A stretch of DNA of 64,000 bases from JAHJKV01 sp963678135 (GTDB lineage: Bacteria; Desulfobacterota; Desulfovibrionia; Desulfovibrionales; Desulfovibrionaceae). The DNA lies in the NCBI GenBank assembly GCA_963678135.1, contig OY782667.1, positions 62,001 to 126,000 on the forward strand. Reading direction: 5' to 3'. Positions within the stretch are counted from its first letter, which is position 1. Every line of letters starts with the position of its first letter. Below are positions 33,805 to 41,778 of this stretch, one piece after another. Position numbers and translations under genes: made by a program. Under the pieces are notes generated by a model. It was not told the origin of the DNA. It searched no databases and worked only from the letters and a program-made list of their open reading frames with translations.

Positions 33805-34829
33805 TATGCATCTCCTTTATAGGCGGACTGAAAATAAGTTTTAAGCATCCAGATAATGACTGCTGCCCCGACCGCAAGAGCAAATAAAAAAAACAGTAGG
33901 GATGAAATTTCATAGCTTACTTCTAGGCTGCTGGGGTCAAAAAATGGCTCAAGGGTAAAAAGACGGAGCAGGTGGCGCATAACTGCCATGAGCGAAACAG
34001 TGAGCATGAGCAAAGCTGCTGCTGTTTTCAGCTTTTTCTTAAAACCTGCCCAAAGCATACAGGCTATCAGAATAAGGCAAATATCTACAAAAACGCTGGC
34101 TGCTGCATGTCCTCCAAAAAAACGCTGCATAATGTTTTTAGGCAAAGAAAACAGAAACCATAAGCCTATGGGAATATTGAGCAGGGTAGTCCAAGTAAAC
34201 CAGCGCAGCCCCCTCTCTGAACCTAAAAAAGCAATGAACAGTCCGCCCACAGCTGGAGCTGCAACTATAAAATGCAGCCAGCGGGGTAAAAAACTGGGGT
34301 CTGTAAAATTAAGTACAGGACTGCCCTGCTTTGAAAAATATGCCAGCCACTGTTCTGGGCGCAGCATAAGCGTGGCATTTGTGGAAAAAAGAAAAGCAAG
34401 GCAAAGCAGACAAATAAAAGAAAAAATAAGCATGGGCTTACGCCAAGCAGCAAGGGAAGAAAATTTTAGTTTATAAACATATAGCCCGTAATAAGCTCCA
34501 AGTAGCAGGGCAATCATAGAAAGCCACAGTCCGCCCATAAGCACTGAGGCGACATAATTAAAACTGCCGTACACCACTTGTACAAAAAGCAAAGGAGCTA
34601 CACCGCAGTTTATGGTTAAGGCAAGCAGCGTGGGCAAATGTTTGCTCCACTGTTTTGGCAAAGCTAAATCTTGTTTTTGGCAAAGGGTAACAAAAGAGAT
34701 AAAAGCTGTGCCCAGCACAATATTCATAAGCAGAATATGTATAATAAAAGTAGCAACTAAAAGAATATCAAACCACAAGAAAGGAATCGGGATTGCTTGG
34801 GCTGGAGGAATCAGGTCTGCTGGAATCAT
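33804..34829 (-). CDS. Membrane partner of the CydA-like cytochrome
   Basis: The 341-residue protein has about eight to nine membrane segments (FDILLVATFIIHILLMNIVL, LLALTINCGVAPLLFVQVVY, FVDICLILIACMLWAGF and others) and very few charged loops. His residues in or near the helices (HILLMN, HFIVAAP, GGHAAA, RHLLRL) could ligate haem b. I cannot place it firmly in a named family; it looks like the second, non-CydB subunit seen beside divergent bd-type proteins. Its stop overlaps the start of the multihaem gene by one base, so the two are coupled and should form one membrane complex. AAAGGAG lies 7 nt upstream of ATG 34829. Confidence 0.75.
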   Translation of the reverse strand: MIPADLIPPAQAIPIPFLWFDILLVATFIIHILLMNIVLGTAFISFVTLCQKQDLALPKQWSKHLPTLLALTINCGVAPLLFVQVVYGSFNYVASVLMGGLWLSMIALLLGAYYGLYVYKLKFSSLAAWRKPMLIFSFICLLCLAFLFSTNATLMLRPEQWLAYFSKQGSPVLNFTDPSFLPRWLHFIVAAPAVGGLFIAFLGSERGLRWFTWTTLLNIPIGLWFLFSLPKNIMQRFFGGHAAASVFVDICLILIACMLWAGFKKKLKTAAALLMLTVSLMAVMRHLLRLFTLEPFFDPSSLEVSYEISSLLFFLFALAVGAAVIIWMLKTYFQSAYKGDA

Positions 34830-34844
34830 TATCTGCTCCTTTAT

Positions 34845-34891
34845 AAGGTCAAATGCCTCTCTAAGGTCAAACGCCTCTTTAAGGTCAAAAA
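34845..34891. repeat. 18-bp direct repeats in the cytochrome operon leader
   Basis: On the minus strand TTTGACCTTA followed by a GAGGC spacer occurs two and a half times at 18-bp spacing, ending just before the ribosome site of the cytochrome operon. TTGACC spaced by nearly two helical turns suggests tandem binding sites for a regulator or repeated -35-like boxes. Confidence 0.55.
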
Positions 34892-34902
34892 ATTAAAGTT
34901 AG

Positions 34903-35094
34903 CCAATATAGTCTGTAATATAGTCTAAAGCATAGTCCAATACAGCCTATGTTATAGTCCATAACGTAGTCCAATACAGTCTATATTATAGCCGAGAACG
35001 TAGTTCAATATAGTCTATATTATGGTCTATATTATAGTCTATAACGTAGTTTAATACAGCCTATATTATAGTCCATAACGTAATCTATAATAAG
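34903..35094. repeat. 34-bp tandem repeat array
   Basis: The unit CTATATTATAGTCCATAACG followed by TAGTCCAATACAGT (34 bp) occurs at 34947, 34981, 35027 and 35061, with a 12-bp partial unit at 35015 and a decayed lead-in from 34903. It is AT-rich, has no open frame and lies upstream of the cytochrome operon. Confidence 0.85.
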
Positions 35095-35164
35095 AAAATT
35101 TATTGGTACCATATCTTTTATTTTACTATGTTTTTAGAATAACCTAACCTGTTTAGCTTATCAA

Positions 35165-35614
35165 CAGGGCAAAGGCATATAAATTTTCGGTCTGTCACCC
35201 TCCTGTCATTCTGCACTCCCTCCCTTCTTGTCATTCTGCGCGAAGTCGCAGAATCCAGTCTTCTTTTTCTTAGTCATCTCAGGCTTCGGCAGGCTCAGCC
35301 AGCGATTTTTTTCCCCTCTATTATTCAGCACACCCTCCGTGTCATTCTGCGCGAAGTCGCAGAATCCAGTGCGTTGCACAGCGTGGCAGTACATCCTCCT
35401 CCGTCATTCTGCGCGAAGTCGCAGAATCCAGCAGAGCCAAACTATGAGGTCTTGACACTGTAAGCGAAAAAGCAAAGGGGAAAAGGCAGAAGATAAGAAA
35501 AAAAAGATAAGAAGGAAGACTGGATCCTGCGACTTACGCGCAGGATGACAGGAAGGGAGAAACAATAGAATGGGCAGAAAATATTGAGCCTAAAATTTAT
35601 ATGCGTTTGCCCTG
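35165..35614. repeat. Inverted-terminal-repeat element, copy D (both ends present)
   Basis: A 450-bp copy with a left terminus at 35165 and an undamaged right terminus AATTTATATGCGTTTGCCCTG (last G at 35614; shown without its first bases). Three same-direction hairpin arms (35230-35258, 35341-35369, 35403-35431) and one opposite arm (35520-35549) share the ATTCTGCG or ATCCTGCG stem. It forms the left part of the larger cargo-bearing unit. Confidence 0.85.
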
Positions 35615-35708
35615 AAGCATTTATCCCCCAAGTTGTAATGTCACAAACTGTGGGCTATAGACGAAACACTGCCTACGGGTATGTAGCATTGAGTACAAGG
35701 GGGTAGTC

Positions 35709-37265
35709 ATGGGAGAAGAGCAAAAAGCAATGGAGAACGGGCAAGCTACAGAATGTTGTATATGTGCGGAAGGTCGATTTGATAAAAAGGGGCGTCGACT
35801 TTCTAAGCCTTGGCAAGATAAACAAAAGGTCGTGTATATTGATAAGGAAGGCAAGGGCTATTGCCTGTTCCATGCACCGGCAGAGCATAAGGGCATGTCT
35901 GTTCATGAATTTAATAAGCGTGTCTTTGCCAGAATACAGGATGTACTGGATTTAAAAGATAAAAAAGCTAGGTGCGATTTATCTGGCACAATCTTTCCAG
36001 AGTGTATTCTATTTCCCGAAGGCTACAAATTCCCTGATATTGATTTTGTTGGCAGCACGTTTCAGGGGAAAGCAGGGTTTGATGGAAGCACGTTTCAGGG
36101 GAACGCAGGGTTTAATCAAAGCACGTTTAAGGGGGGCGCATGGTTTAATAACAGCACGTTTCAGGGGAACGCATGGTTTTATAGCAGCACGTTTCAGGGG
36201 GATGCATGGTTTGAGAAAAGCACGTTTCAGGGGAACGCATGGTTTAAGGACAGCACTTTTCAGATGGACGCAGGGTTTTATCAAAGCACGTTTAAGGGGG
36301 GCGCAGGGTTTTATCAAAGCACGTTTCAGGGGAACGCATGGTTTAAGGACAGCAGCTTTGAAAAGGGTGCTAGTTTTGAGAGCATTAAAATCTTGGACAA
36401 TCCTAAAACAAAGTATAAAGCTCAGCTTGTCTTTGCAGACTGTACTGTTTCAAAAGATATTACATTTCAAGATTGCAACCAAGCTCAAGGCTACGACCAA
36501 AGCCGTTTGAACCTTATTGGACAATATGAACTTGAGCGGTTCCGCTTTGATAACTCTCCATGGGAAAAAGGGGGAAAAATTCAAGTAGATACTGAAGATG
36601 AGGAAAATAAAGAAGGAGAGAAATATAGGCTACAGAGTACCCGTGATTTCTACCAGCGCATGAAAGCCAAGTACAAAAATGAAAATAATGAGTACGAAGC
36701 GTCCAAATGGCATGAAGCGGAGAAACGAGTTCAGCTTAAATTACTGTGGCAAAAATTTTGGGGAAAGCTTTTTTTGTTGTGGCATCAATTTGTATACTGG
36801 ATTTGTGCAAAGCTGGAATTTTTACAAAAAAAGCCTTGGAAAATAATTACAAACGTTTGTTTCTTTCCATTTTATCTCATAAGATGGATGTTGCAAAAGT
36901 TTGCGTTAGGAATATCCATTTTTATTTTGTGTTTATATAAGTATTCCAGCGGCTATGGAGAGTGCCCTGCACGAGCTATTTTTTGGCTGAGTATACTTCT
37001 CCTGCTCCCTCTGATTTTCTCTGGCGATCCACGTGAATACATACCCCTTATGAGTCAATTTTCACCAGATAAACCGCCTGTAATCCTCAATGTATATCAT
37101 TCTCTTTGGGATGCGGATTTACAAAGCATCATAAATCAGGCTGTTGCTGATAACTCTCAAAAGCTAACTTTACTTCAATCTTTTGGCAGAATCACTTGGC
37201 AGATTCTCATCACCATCCAAGCCTCGCTCCTTGCTTTTGCCGTGCGTAATAACTTCCGCAGGTAA
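35709..37265 (+). CDS. Membrane protein with 11-residue pentapeptide-type repeats
   Basis: The 518-residue protein starts with a Cys-rich segment (ECCICAEGRF...YCLFHAP) that may bind metal. Residues about 116-225 are ten 11-residue units of the form STFQGNAWFKD, the F-x5-F-x4 pattern of the Pentapeptide_3 group, expected to make a right-handed beta helix. A charged helical segment follows (about 290-345). The C-terminal part has four hydrophobic stretches, including ALGISIFILCLYKYSS, AIFWLSILLLLPLIF and ITWQILITIQASLLAFAV. It should sit in the membrane with the repeat domain in the cytoplasm. Function is unknown. GGGGGTAGTC before ATG 35709 is only a weak ribosome site. It lies inside an inverted-repeat unit. 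Confidence 0.85.
   Translation: MGEEQKAMENGQATECCICAEGRFDKKGRRLSKPWQDKQKVVYIDKEGKGYCLFHAPAEHKGMSVHEFNKRVFARIQDVLDLKDKKARCDLSGTIFPECILFPEGYKFPDIDFVGSTFQGKAGFDGSTFQGNAGFNQSTFKGGAWFNNSTFQGNAWFYSSTFQGDAWFEKSTFQGNAWFKDSTFQMDAGFYQSTFKGGAGFYQSTFQGNAWFKDSSFEKGASFESIKILDNPKTKYKAQLVFADCTVSKDITFQDCNQAQGYDQSRLNLIGQYELERFRFDNSPWEKGGKIQVDTEDEENKEGEKYRLQSTRDFYQRMKAKYKNENNEYEASKWHEAEKRVQLKLLWQKFWGKLFLLWHQFVYWICAKLEFLQKKPWKIITNVCFFPFYLIRWMLQKFALGISIFILCLYKYSSGYGECPARAIFWLSILLLLPLIFSGDPREYIPLMSQFSPDKPPVILNVYHSLWDADLQSIINQAVADNSQKLTLLQSFGRITWQILITIQASLLAFAVRNNFRR
36054..36383 (+). repeat. 33-bp coding tandem repeats, ten units
   Basis: Units start every 33 bp from 36054 to 36351 with AGCACGTTTCAGGGGAACGC as the common core. 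Most differ at only a few bases, including synonymous ones kept identical, so the array looks recently expanded or homogenised. It encodes the 11-residue repeats of the pentapeptide-type protein. Confidence 0.92.
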
Positions 37266-37270
37266 AGGCA

Positions 37271-37474
37271 CTGGATTCTGCGACTTCGCACAGAATGACG
37301 GAAAGGAGAATTTAAGAAGTAAGAACTGGATTCTGCGACTTCGCGCAGAATGACGGAACGGGGAATTTAAGAAGTAAGCACTGGATTCTGCGACTTCGCG
37401 CAGAATGACAGAGGGGGGGTACAGAATGACGAAAGGGTGCAGTATGACGAGGAAAGTTATTTGCGTTTGCCCTG
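37271..37474. repeat. Inverted-terminal-repeat element remnant, copy E (right end only)
   Basis: Three hairpin arms of the form CTGGATTCTGCGACTTCGC stand at 37271-37299, 37326-37354 and 37381-37409, spaced 55 bp apart as direct repeats. The family right terminus follows, ending at 37474. The first arm begins 5 bp after the pentapeptide gene stop, so it may also act as that gene's 3' hairpin. Confidence 0.8.
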
Positions 37475-37541
37475 AGCTTATCAACTATACACTTGCATTT
37501 CTGCACGAATTTAGCCAAAGGATGCAGGCAGGGGAATTATA

Positions 37542-38333
37542 ATGGAAAAAATGAAAATTATTTTGCTGGATGTAGGCAATACCAATATAAAAATAGGTTT
37601 AGCTACTCAAGGAAAACTTGAGCAAACAACGGCTATTCCTACAAGTTCAGCCACAGTAGAGTCTTTGTCTTTTGCTGTAAAAAGCCTAGAGCAAAAAAAC
37701 ACGCAAAATTTAGGGCTGAAAGCTTTGGTGGTCTCTTCTGTAGTTCCTTCTTGTGACGGCATATTACGAGAATTAGGTGCTTATCTTGGAGCTTCAGTCT
37801 TTTTTGTCCCTACAGATTTGCCTGTACCCTTAAAAAATAACTATGAACGCCCAGAAGAAGTAGGGGCAGACCGTTTGGTAGGTGCTTTTGCAGCACGAAG
37901 CCTGCACCCAGAAAAAGAATATTTAATTATTATAGACTTTGGTACTGCCACGACCTTTGACTGTGTTTCTGGCTCTGCTTATCTAGGCGGACTTATCTGC
38001 CCCGGAGTGCTGTCTTCCACACGTTCTTTGAGCGAAGAAACCGCAAAGCTGCCCAAAGCTACTTTAGAAATAGAATCAGGCAGACTGCATTTGGGACGTT
38101 CCACTTTAGACAGCCTGAATCAAGGGCTGGTCTATGGCTTTGCTGCAATGGTTGAAGGTTTGGTACAGCGCATTACCGCAGAGTTTAATACCCAGCCTTT
38201 TGTACTCGCCACTGGCGGCTTTGCTCCACGTATTGCTAAGGTTTGCCCTAGCATCCAAGAAACCCGTACTGAACTTCTCATGGAAGGTCTGCGCTTACTT
38301 ACCCTGCAAGGAAGGATACAAGGCAAATTATGA
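37542..38333 (+). CDS. coaX: Type III pantothenate kinase
   Basis: CoaX phosphorylates pantothenate, the first step of coenzyme A synthesis. The 263-residue protein has the ASKHA-fold phosphate loop ILLDVGNTNIKIGL at the N-terminus, the pantothenate-binding YERPEEVGADRLVGAFAA near residue 105, IIIDFGTATTFDCVS near residue 130 and VLATGGFAPRIAK near residue 226. AGGGGAA lies upstream of ATG 37542; a second Met three codons on is less likely. It follows the inverted-repeat unit directly and is transcribed away from it. Confidence 0.96.
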   Translation: MEKMKIILLDVGNTNIKIGLATQGKLEQTTAIPTSSATVESLSFAVKSLEQKNTQNLGLKALVVSSVVPSCDGILRELGAYLGASVFFVPTDLPVPLKNNYERPEEVGADRLVGAFAARSLHPEKEYLIIIDFGTATTFDCVSGSAYLGGLICPGVLSSTRSLSEETAKLPKATLEIESGRLHLGRSTLDSLNQGLVYGFAAMVEGLVQRITAEFNTQPFVLATGGFAPRIAKVCPSIQETRTELLMEGLRLLTLQGRIQGKL

Positions 38334-38484
38334 GTGCTGGCACTATAAATTTGAGTATTGCCTAAGGCAAACAAGAGAGGGTATAAAGCTCACAACGCAC
38401 ACGGAGTTTAGAGCATTATGGCGTATAGCATTACGGCATGAGAAGCTTGTGGCATGAGGAGCATCGCAAACATAGGAGAGTATT

Positions 38485-38937
38485 ATGTATAAAAAATTCC
38501 CAATCATCACGCTAAGTTGTATTTTGATCTTTTCATTATGTGGGAGTGGTTGTGCCAATAAAGCACAGTCAGGCGCAGGGCTTGGAGCTTTGGTAGGGGC
38601 TACGGCTGGAGCTTTAGCCTCAAAAAACAAAGCTCAAGGTGCTTTGCTTGGTGCTGGTGCTGGAGCTGTACTTGGCTATATTATTGGCAATGAAATGGAC
38701 AAATACGACCAGCAAGAAGTAAATACGACCTTGGAAACCGTTCCCTCCGGCCAAACACATACTTGGTCAAATCCAGATACTGGATACGAATACGAAGCAA
38801 CACCACACCCTGCCTACACGCATGAAGAACGTATTTACCGCGATGTAGAAATCAAAACTGTCATTGACGGAGAAGAACAAACCGTACTGGCTAAAGCGTA
38901 CCGTGATGAAAATGGGGAATGGAGATTGGTGCAGTAG
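38485..38937 (+). CDS. Glycine-zipper outer-membrane lipoprotein
   Basis: The 150-residue protein has a lipoprotein signal, IITLSCILIFSLCGSGC, with the lipid-bearing Cys near residue 23. Residues about 30-75 form a glycine zipper (GAGLGALVGATAGALAS and GALLGAGAGAVLGYIIGNEM), as in the SlyB and 17-kDa antigen group, which inserts into or spans membranes. The C-terminal half contains SGQTHTWSNPDTGYEYEATP and a final VLAKAYRDENGEWRLVQ, typical of surface antigen-like lipoproteins. It is likely a structural protein of the outer membrane. ATG 38485 has AGGAGAG upstream. Confidence 0.85.
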   Translation: MYKKFPIITLSCILIFSLCGSGCANKAQSGAGLGALVGATAGALASKNKAQGALLGAGAGAVLGYIIGNEMDKYDQQEVNTTLETVPSGQTHTWSNPDTGYEYEATPHPAYTHEERIYRDVEIKTVIDGEEQTVLAKAYRDENGEWRLVQ

Positions 38938-39409
38938 ACGCTTGTAAAAATTTTTGAAAAATTACAAGTGACTTGCTAACCCTCCCCCAAGAGCGAGCGC
39001 ATACACGGTGGCATAGGCTATACTTTTTAGATAGCTAAAAAAGGGGGGGATTACCGCTCCCCCTTCCGTCATTGAAACGAGTAGTCGCAGAAACCCAGTG
39101 CTTTGCACAGTGTGGCAGTCTCTCCCCTTCCGTCATTCTGCGCTTTAGTCGCAGAATCCAGCAGAGCAGGGCTATGAGGGCTTGACGTCGTAAGGGAAGA
39201 AGGCAGGAAAAAAGAGAAAGAAAAGAAGAAGAAGTGAAAACAGAAGAACTGGATCCTGCGACTAAAGCGCAGAATGACAAGATGGGAACCCCAGCTTTAC
39301 TGAACTATCACGCCTTACGCGCAGAATGACAGAGGAGGGGAGGATAACAAAAGGGAATACAGGATGGATAAGAAGGTGTTTTCGTTAAAATTTAAGTGCG
39401 TTTGCCCTG
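38938..39409. repeat. Inverted-terminal-repeat element, copy F (degenerate left end)
   Basis: The right terminus AAATTTAAGTGCGTTTGCCCTG ends at 39409. Arms at 39132-39161 and 39249-39278 carry a changed loop, CTTTAGT on the left and ACTAAAG on the right, so the arms still match each other. A degraded left terminus (GACGCTTGTAAAAATTTTTG) may start right at the lipoprotein stop, with GGTGCAGT before it against GGTGCACT after the right end. The rest of this intergenic stretch holds no gene. Confidence 0.65.
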
Positions 39410-39465
39410 AGGGTGCACTGAAATACGCCGAAGTCTTAACGCAAAAATCAGCCCTAAAAATAATC

Positions 39466-40254
39466 TTACAAATCTAAAAGAGAGCTTGCAGCGCAGAGGA
39501 AATCATCAAGCTGTTCATCGCTTAAGTGCAGCATGTTTTGTAGGCGGATCATTTCTTCGTGTGGATCAAAGAGCGGATAATCAGAACCAAAAAGAATGCG
39601 TTCTCTGGGATGCGTGGCAAACAGTTGGTGTAAGGTCTGTGGTGCAATAAAGGGCAGGGAAGAAGAGGTATCCATCCAGACATCTTTGCCAGCCAAAGTA
39701 TCAAGTGCAAGCTCCCAGTGGCGATACCCTCCAAGGTGGGCAGCTATAATTGGCGGTTTTGGAAAATTACGCCGTACTTCAGCCAGTTTGTCCGGTGAGC
39801 TGTTGCACTTATCAGCAGAGCAGGCATCGCCAAGGTGGATCATAAGGATAAAGCGATCCTCAATACATTCCATGAGTTGAAAAAAGCGTTTGCCGTTGAG
39901 TGCAAAATTTTGGAAATCAGGATGGAATTTTAGACCACGGATACCAGCTTGCTCTAGGCGTTCCAGTTCTTTTTCAATTTCTAGGTAGTCTGGATGCATG
40001 GTTCCAAAGGCTATAAGTTCTGGATATGTGCTGTCTAATTCCAAAGACCAGTTATTTGCAGGAACAACTTGGGCTGGTTCAGTGGCTGCGGTATGCACCA
40101 CGGCGTGGTCTAGTCCTGCTTTATGCAGACGGGTGAGCAAATCTTCTACTGTTCCAGTCCCAACGGGATGGATATTATAATGCCCGTGAAGCTGCTGAAT
40201 GACTTTGCTGGCTACTTTGGGATGAAAAGCATGGGTATGTATATCAAAGCGCAT
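39466..40254 (-). CDS. Amidohydrolase (TIM-barrel metal-dependent hydrolase)
   Basis: The 262-residue protein has the amidohydrolase-2 layout: the metal-binding FDIHTHAFHP at residues 3-12, AFGTMHP, GIRGLKFHPDFQNFA near residue 110, LMIHLGDAC, PIIAAHLGGYRHWELAL and the final metal/acid motif ERILFGSDYPLFDPHEEM near residue 220. Such enzymes hydrolyse or decarboxylate small substrates; the substrate is not evident. I start at ATG 40254 because the protein then begins MRFDIHTHAF; the frame is open to 40314 but lacks conserved residues there. It lies 25 bp downstream of the FAD oxidoreductase gene, so the two are probably cotranscribed. Confidence 0.85.
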   Translation of the reverse strand: MRFDIHTHAFHPKVASKVIQQLHGHYNIHPVGTGTVEDLLTRLHKAGLDHAVVHTAATEPAQVVPANNWSLELDSTYPELIAFGTMHPDYLEIEKELERLEQAGIRGLKFHPDFQNFALNGKRFFQLMECIEDRFILMIHLGDACSADKCNSSPDKLAEVRRNFPKPPIIAAHLGGYRHWELALDTLAGKDVWMDTSSSLPFIAPQTLHQLFATHPRERILFGSDYPLFDPHEEMIRLQNMLHLSDEQLDDFLCAASSLLDL

Positions 40255-40279
40255 GGATAAAGAGTATGTTTTGTTCTTT

Positions 40280-41545
40280 TTACGGTGTATTTTGCATTTT
40301 TTGGATATACTCATCTGGCCAGTGCGCTGGAGTAGGAGTTCCTTCTATGAGTTCACGCTTGGTTTCCTTATCTACTTGGAATTTATTTTTAATGAAACTT
40401 GAGTAAATGCCTGCTTTGTCAATATCGCCAATAAGAATGCAGCCAACCAATACTTCGTCTTCAAAAATTATTTTGCGATAAATGGAATTTTCTTGATCTT
40501 CATGGACATGGATTTCATAACGATCATCGTCATCAAGAGGATTTGTTTTTCCGACAGCCACGGTTGGTAGCCCATAATACGTTATTGAGTTCATAGACAT
40601 TCCGCCAGAATAATGCTGCTCTTTGCCTGTCATATTGATCCCAGCGTAGTTTCCCTGTGTATAGGCATTGGGCCATAGGGGACGAACTGCATATTCCCCT
40701 GTAAGCAGGTCTAAAGCTTCTGCAACGTCCCCTGCGGCAAAGACATCTGTAAGGGAAGTAGCCAAGGTATCATCTACACGGATGCCTTTGTTGGTGGCTA
40801 TTTCAGAATTTTGAGCCAGCCCCATATTTGGTTTAACCCCAGCAGCTATAACGACTATATCGGCAGGAACAAAGCCTTGGTCTGTGTCTACCCCTTCAAT
40901 TTGTCCATTTTCTTTGCGAATTATCGCGCGAGTTGCTGCGCCTTGCTTAAAGCTGAGTCCGTTTTGTTCTAAGTGCCTGACAACCATGTTTGAGGCTGCC
41001 CCATCAAAATAGGCACGCATGATGCGTGAACGCACGATGATAGTAACAGGTATGCCTTTTTCTGCAAATCCTTCGGCAGCTTTCAGTGCAATAAGTCCAG
41101 CACCTATAACTGCCACGGAACTTACTTGATCCATAACTCCTTTAAGTGCCTCGGCATGGGCAATGGTTGTAAAATTATAAACTCCTGTTCCTTCCATGCC
41201 TTGGATAGGCGGAGCAACAGGGCTTCCGCCAGTGGCAAGTAAAAGTTTATCATAGGAGATTTTATTCCCATCAGCTAATTCAAGTAATTTCTGCGCGGAA
41301 TCAACATGAATAACCCGTGAATCAAGTCGCATCTGTACCTGATTTTTTTGATACCAAGCTTCATCCCGAAAAGGTAAAGTGCCGAGCTGAATTTTATCCG
41401 CAAGATAATAGGAGATAAGCGGACGCCCATAGGTAGGGACTTTTTCTTCAGAAATAACAAGTATTTCTCCCTTTGTATCGTGCAGGCGGATTCCTTCGAT
41501 GGCTCCTATAGCGGAAACTCCGTTTCCAACTATGACGTATTTCAT
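40280..41545 (-). CDS. FAD-dependent pyridine nucleotide-disulfide oxidoreductase
   Basis: The 421-residue flavoprotein belongs to the NADH oxidase/rubredoxin reductase/NirB-like group. It has MKYVIVGNGVSAIGAIEGIR (FAD), YGRPLISYYLA, LLLATGGSPVAPPI, the NAD(P)-binding VAVIGAGLIALKAAEGFAEK near residue 148 and the second FAD contact VFAAGDVAEALDL near residue 272. No redox-active CxxxxC pair is seen, so it is not a disulfide reductase. It could pass electrons from NAD(P)H to a rubredoxin-like protein or to oxygen. GGAG lies 6 nt before ATG 41545; 58 upstream codons in frame look untranslated. The partner amidohydrolase follows. Confidence 0.87.
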   Translation of the reverse strand: MKYVIVGNGVSAIGAIEGIRLHDTKGEILVISEEKVPTYGRPLISYYLADKIQLGTLPFRDEAWYQKNQVQMRLDSRVIHVDSAQKLLELADGNKISYDKLLLATGGSPVAPPIQGMEGTGVYNFTTIAHAEALKGVMDQVSSVAVIGAGLIALKAAEGFAEKGIPVTIIVRSRIMRAYFDGAASNMVVRHLEQNGLSFKQGAATRAIIRKENGQIEGVDTDQGFVPADIVVIAAGVKPNMGLAQNSEIATNKGIRVDDTLATSLTDVFAAGDVAEALDLLTGEYAVRPLWPNAYTQGNYAGINMTGKEQHYSGGMSMNSITYYGLPTVAVGKTNPLDDDDRYEIHVHEDQENSIYRKIIFEDEVLVGCILIGDIDKAGIYSSFIKNKFQVDKETKRELIEGTPTPAHWPDEYIQKMQNTP

Positions 41546-41778
41546 AATATTCTCCAAAAAGCATAGTGGTGCGCCATGCTTAGTTATTTGAAAAGAGCTA
41601 GTTACAGCCCCTTTTGTACTGCTTTTTCCGAAAAAATCCAGTTTTTTTGACTCTGGAAAAATAGTTCGATAATAAGTTGTAATTATTGAACTATAGCTGT
41701 TTTGCTTCAGCTTGCACATTCAGTGTATACAAGATACATCAGGCATGGTTTTATTTTTTATGGAGTATTATACGAAGC

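Larger units (their letters stand above)
35155..37484 (+). mobile_element. 2.3-kb inverted-repeat unit carrying a pentapeptide gene, with 10-bp target duplication
   Basis: The outer ends are CAGGGCAAAGGCATATAAAT at 35165 and TTATTTGCGTTTGCCCTG ending at 37474, inverted copies of the family terminus. Immediately outside each end stands AGCTTATCAA (35155-35164 and 37475-37484), a perfect 10-bp direct repeat as left by transposition. Within are a complete-looking short element (35165-35614) whose own right flank (AAGCATTTAT) does not match, the pentapeptide membrane gene (35709-37265), and a right-hand element remnant (37271-37474). No transposase is encoded, so movement would need one in trans. 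The duplication, ends and cargo are read directly; mobility as one unit is inference. Confidence 0.75.

Noticed and set aside
36009..36510. Antisense and alternate-frame open frames across the 33-bp repeats
   Set aside because: A 33-bp repeat keeps every frame open if one unit is open, so these are side effects of the array.
37271..37409. Three regularly spaced palindromic repeats, considered as a CRISPR array
   Set aside because: The spacers are near-identical to each other and the same palindromes occur singly at other element copies. No cas genes are present.
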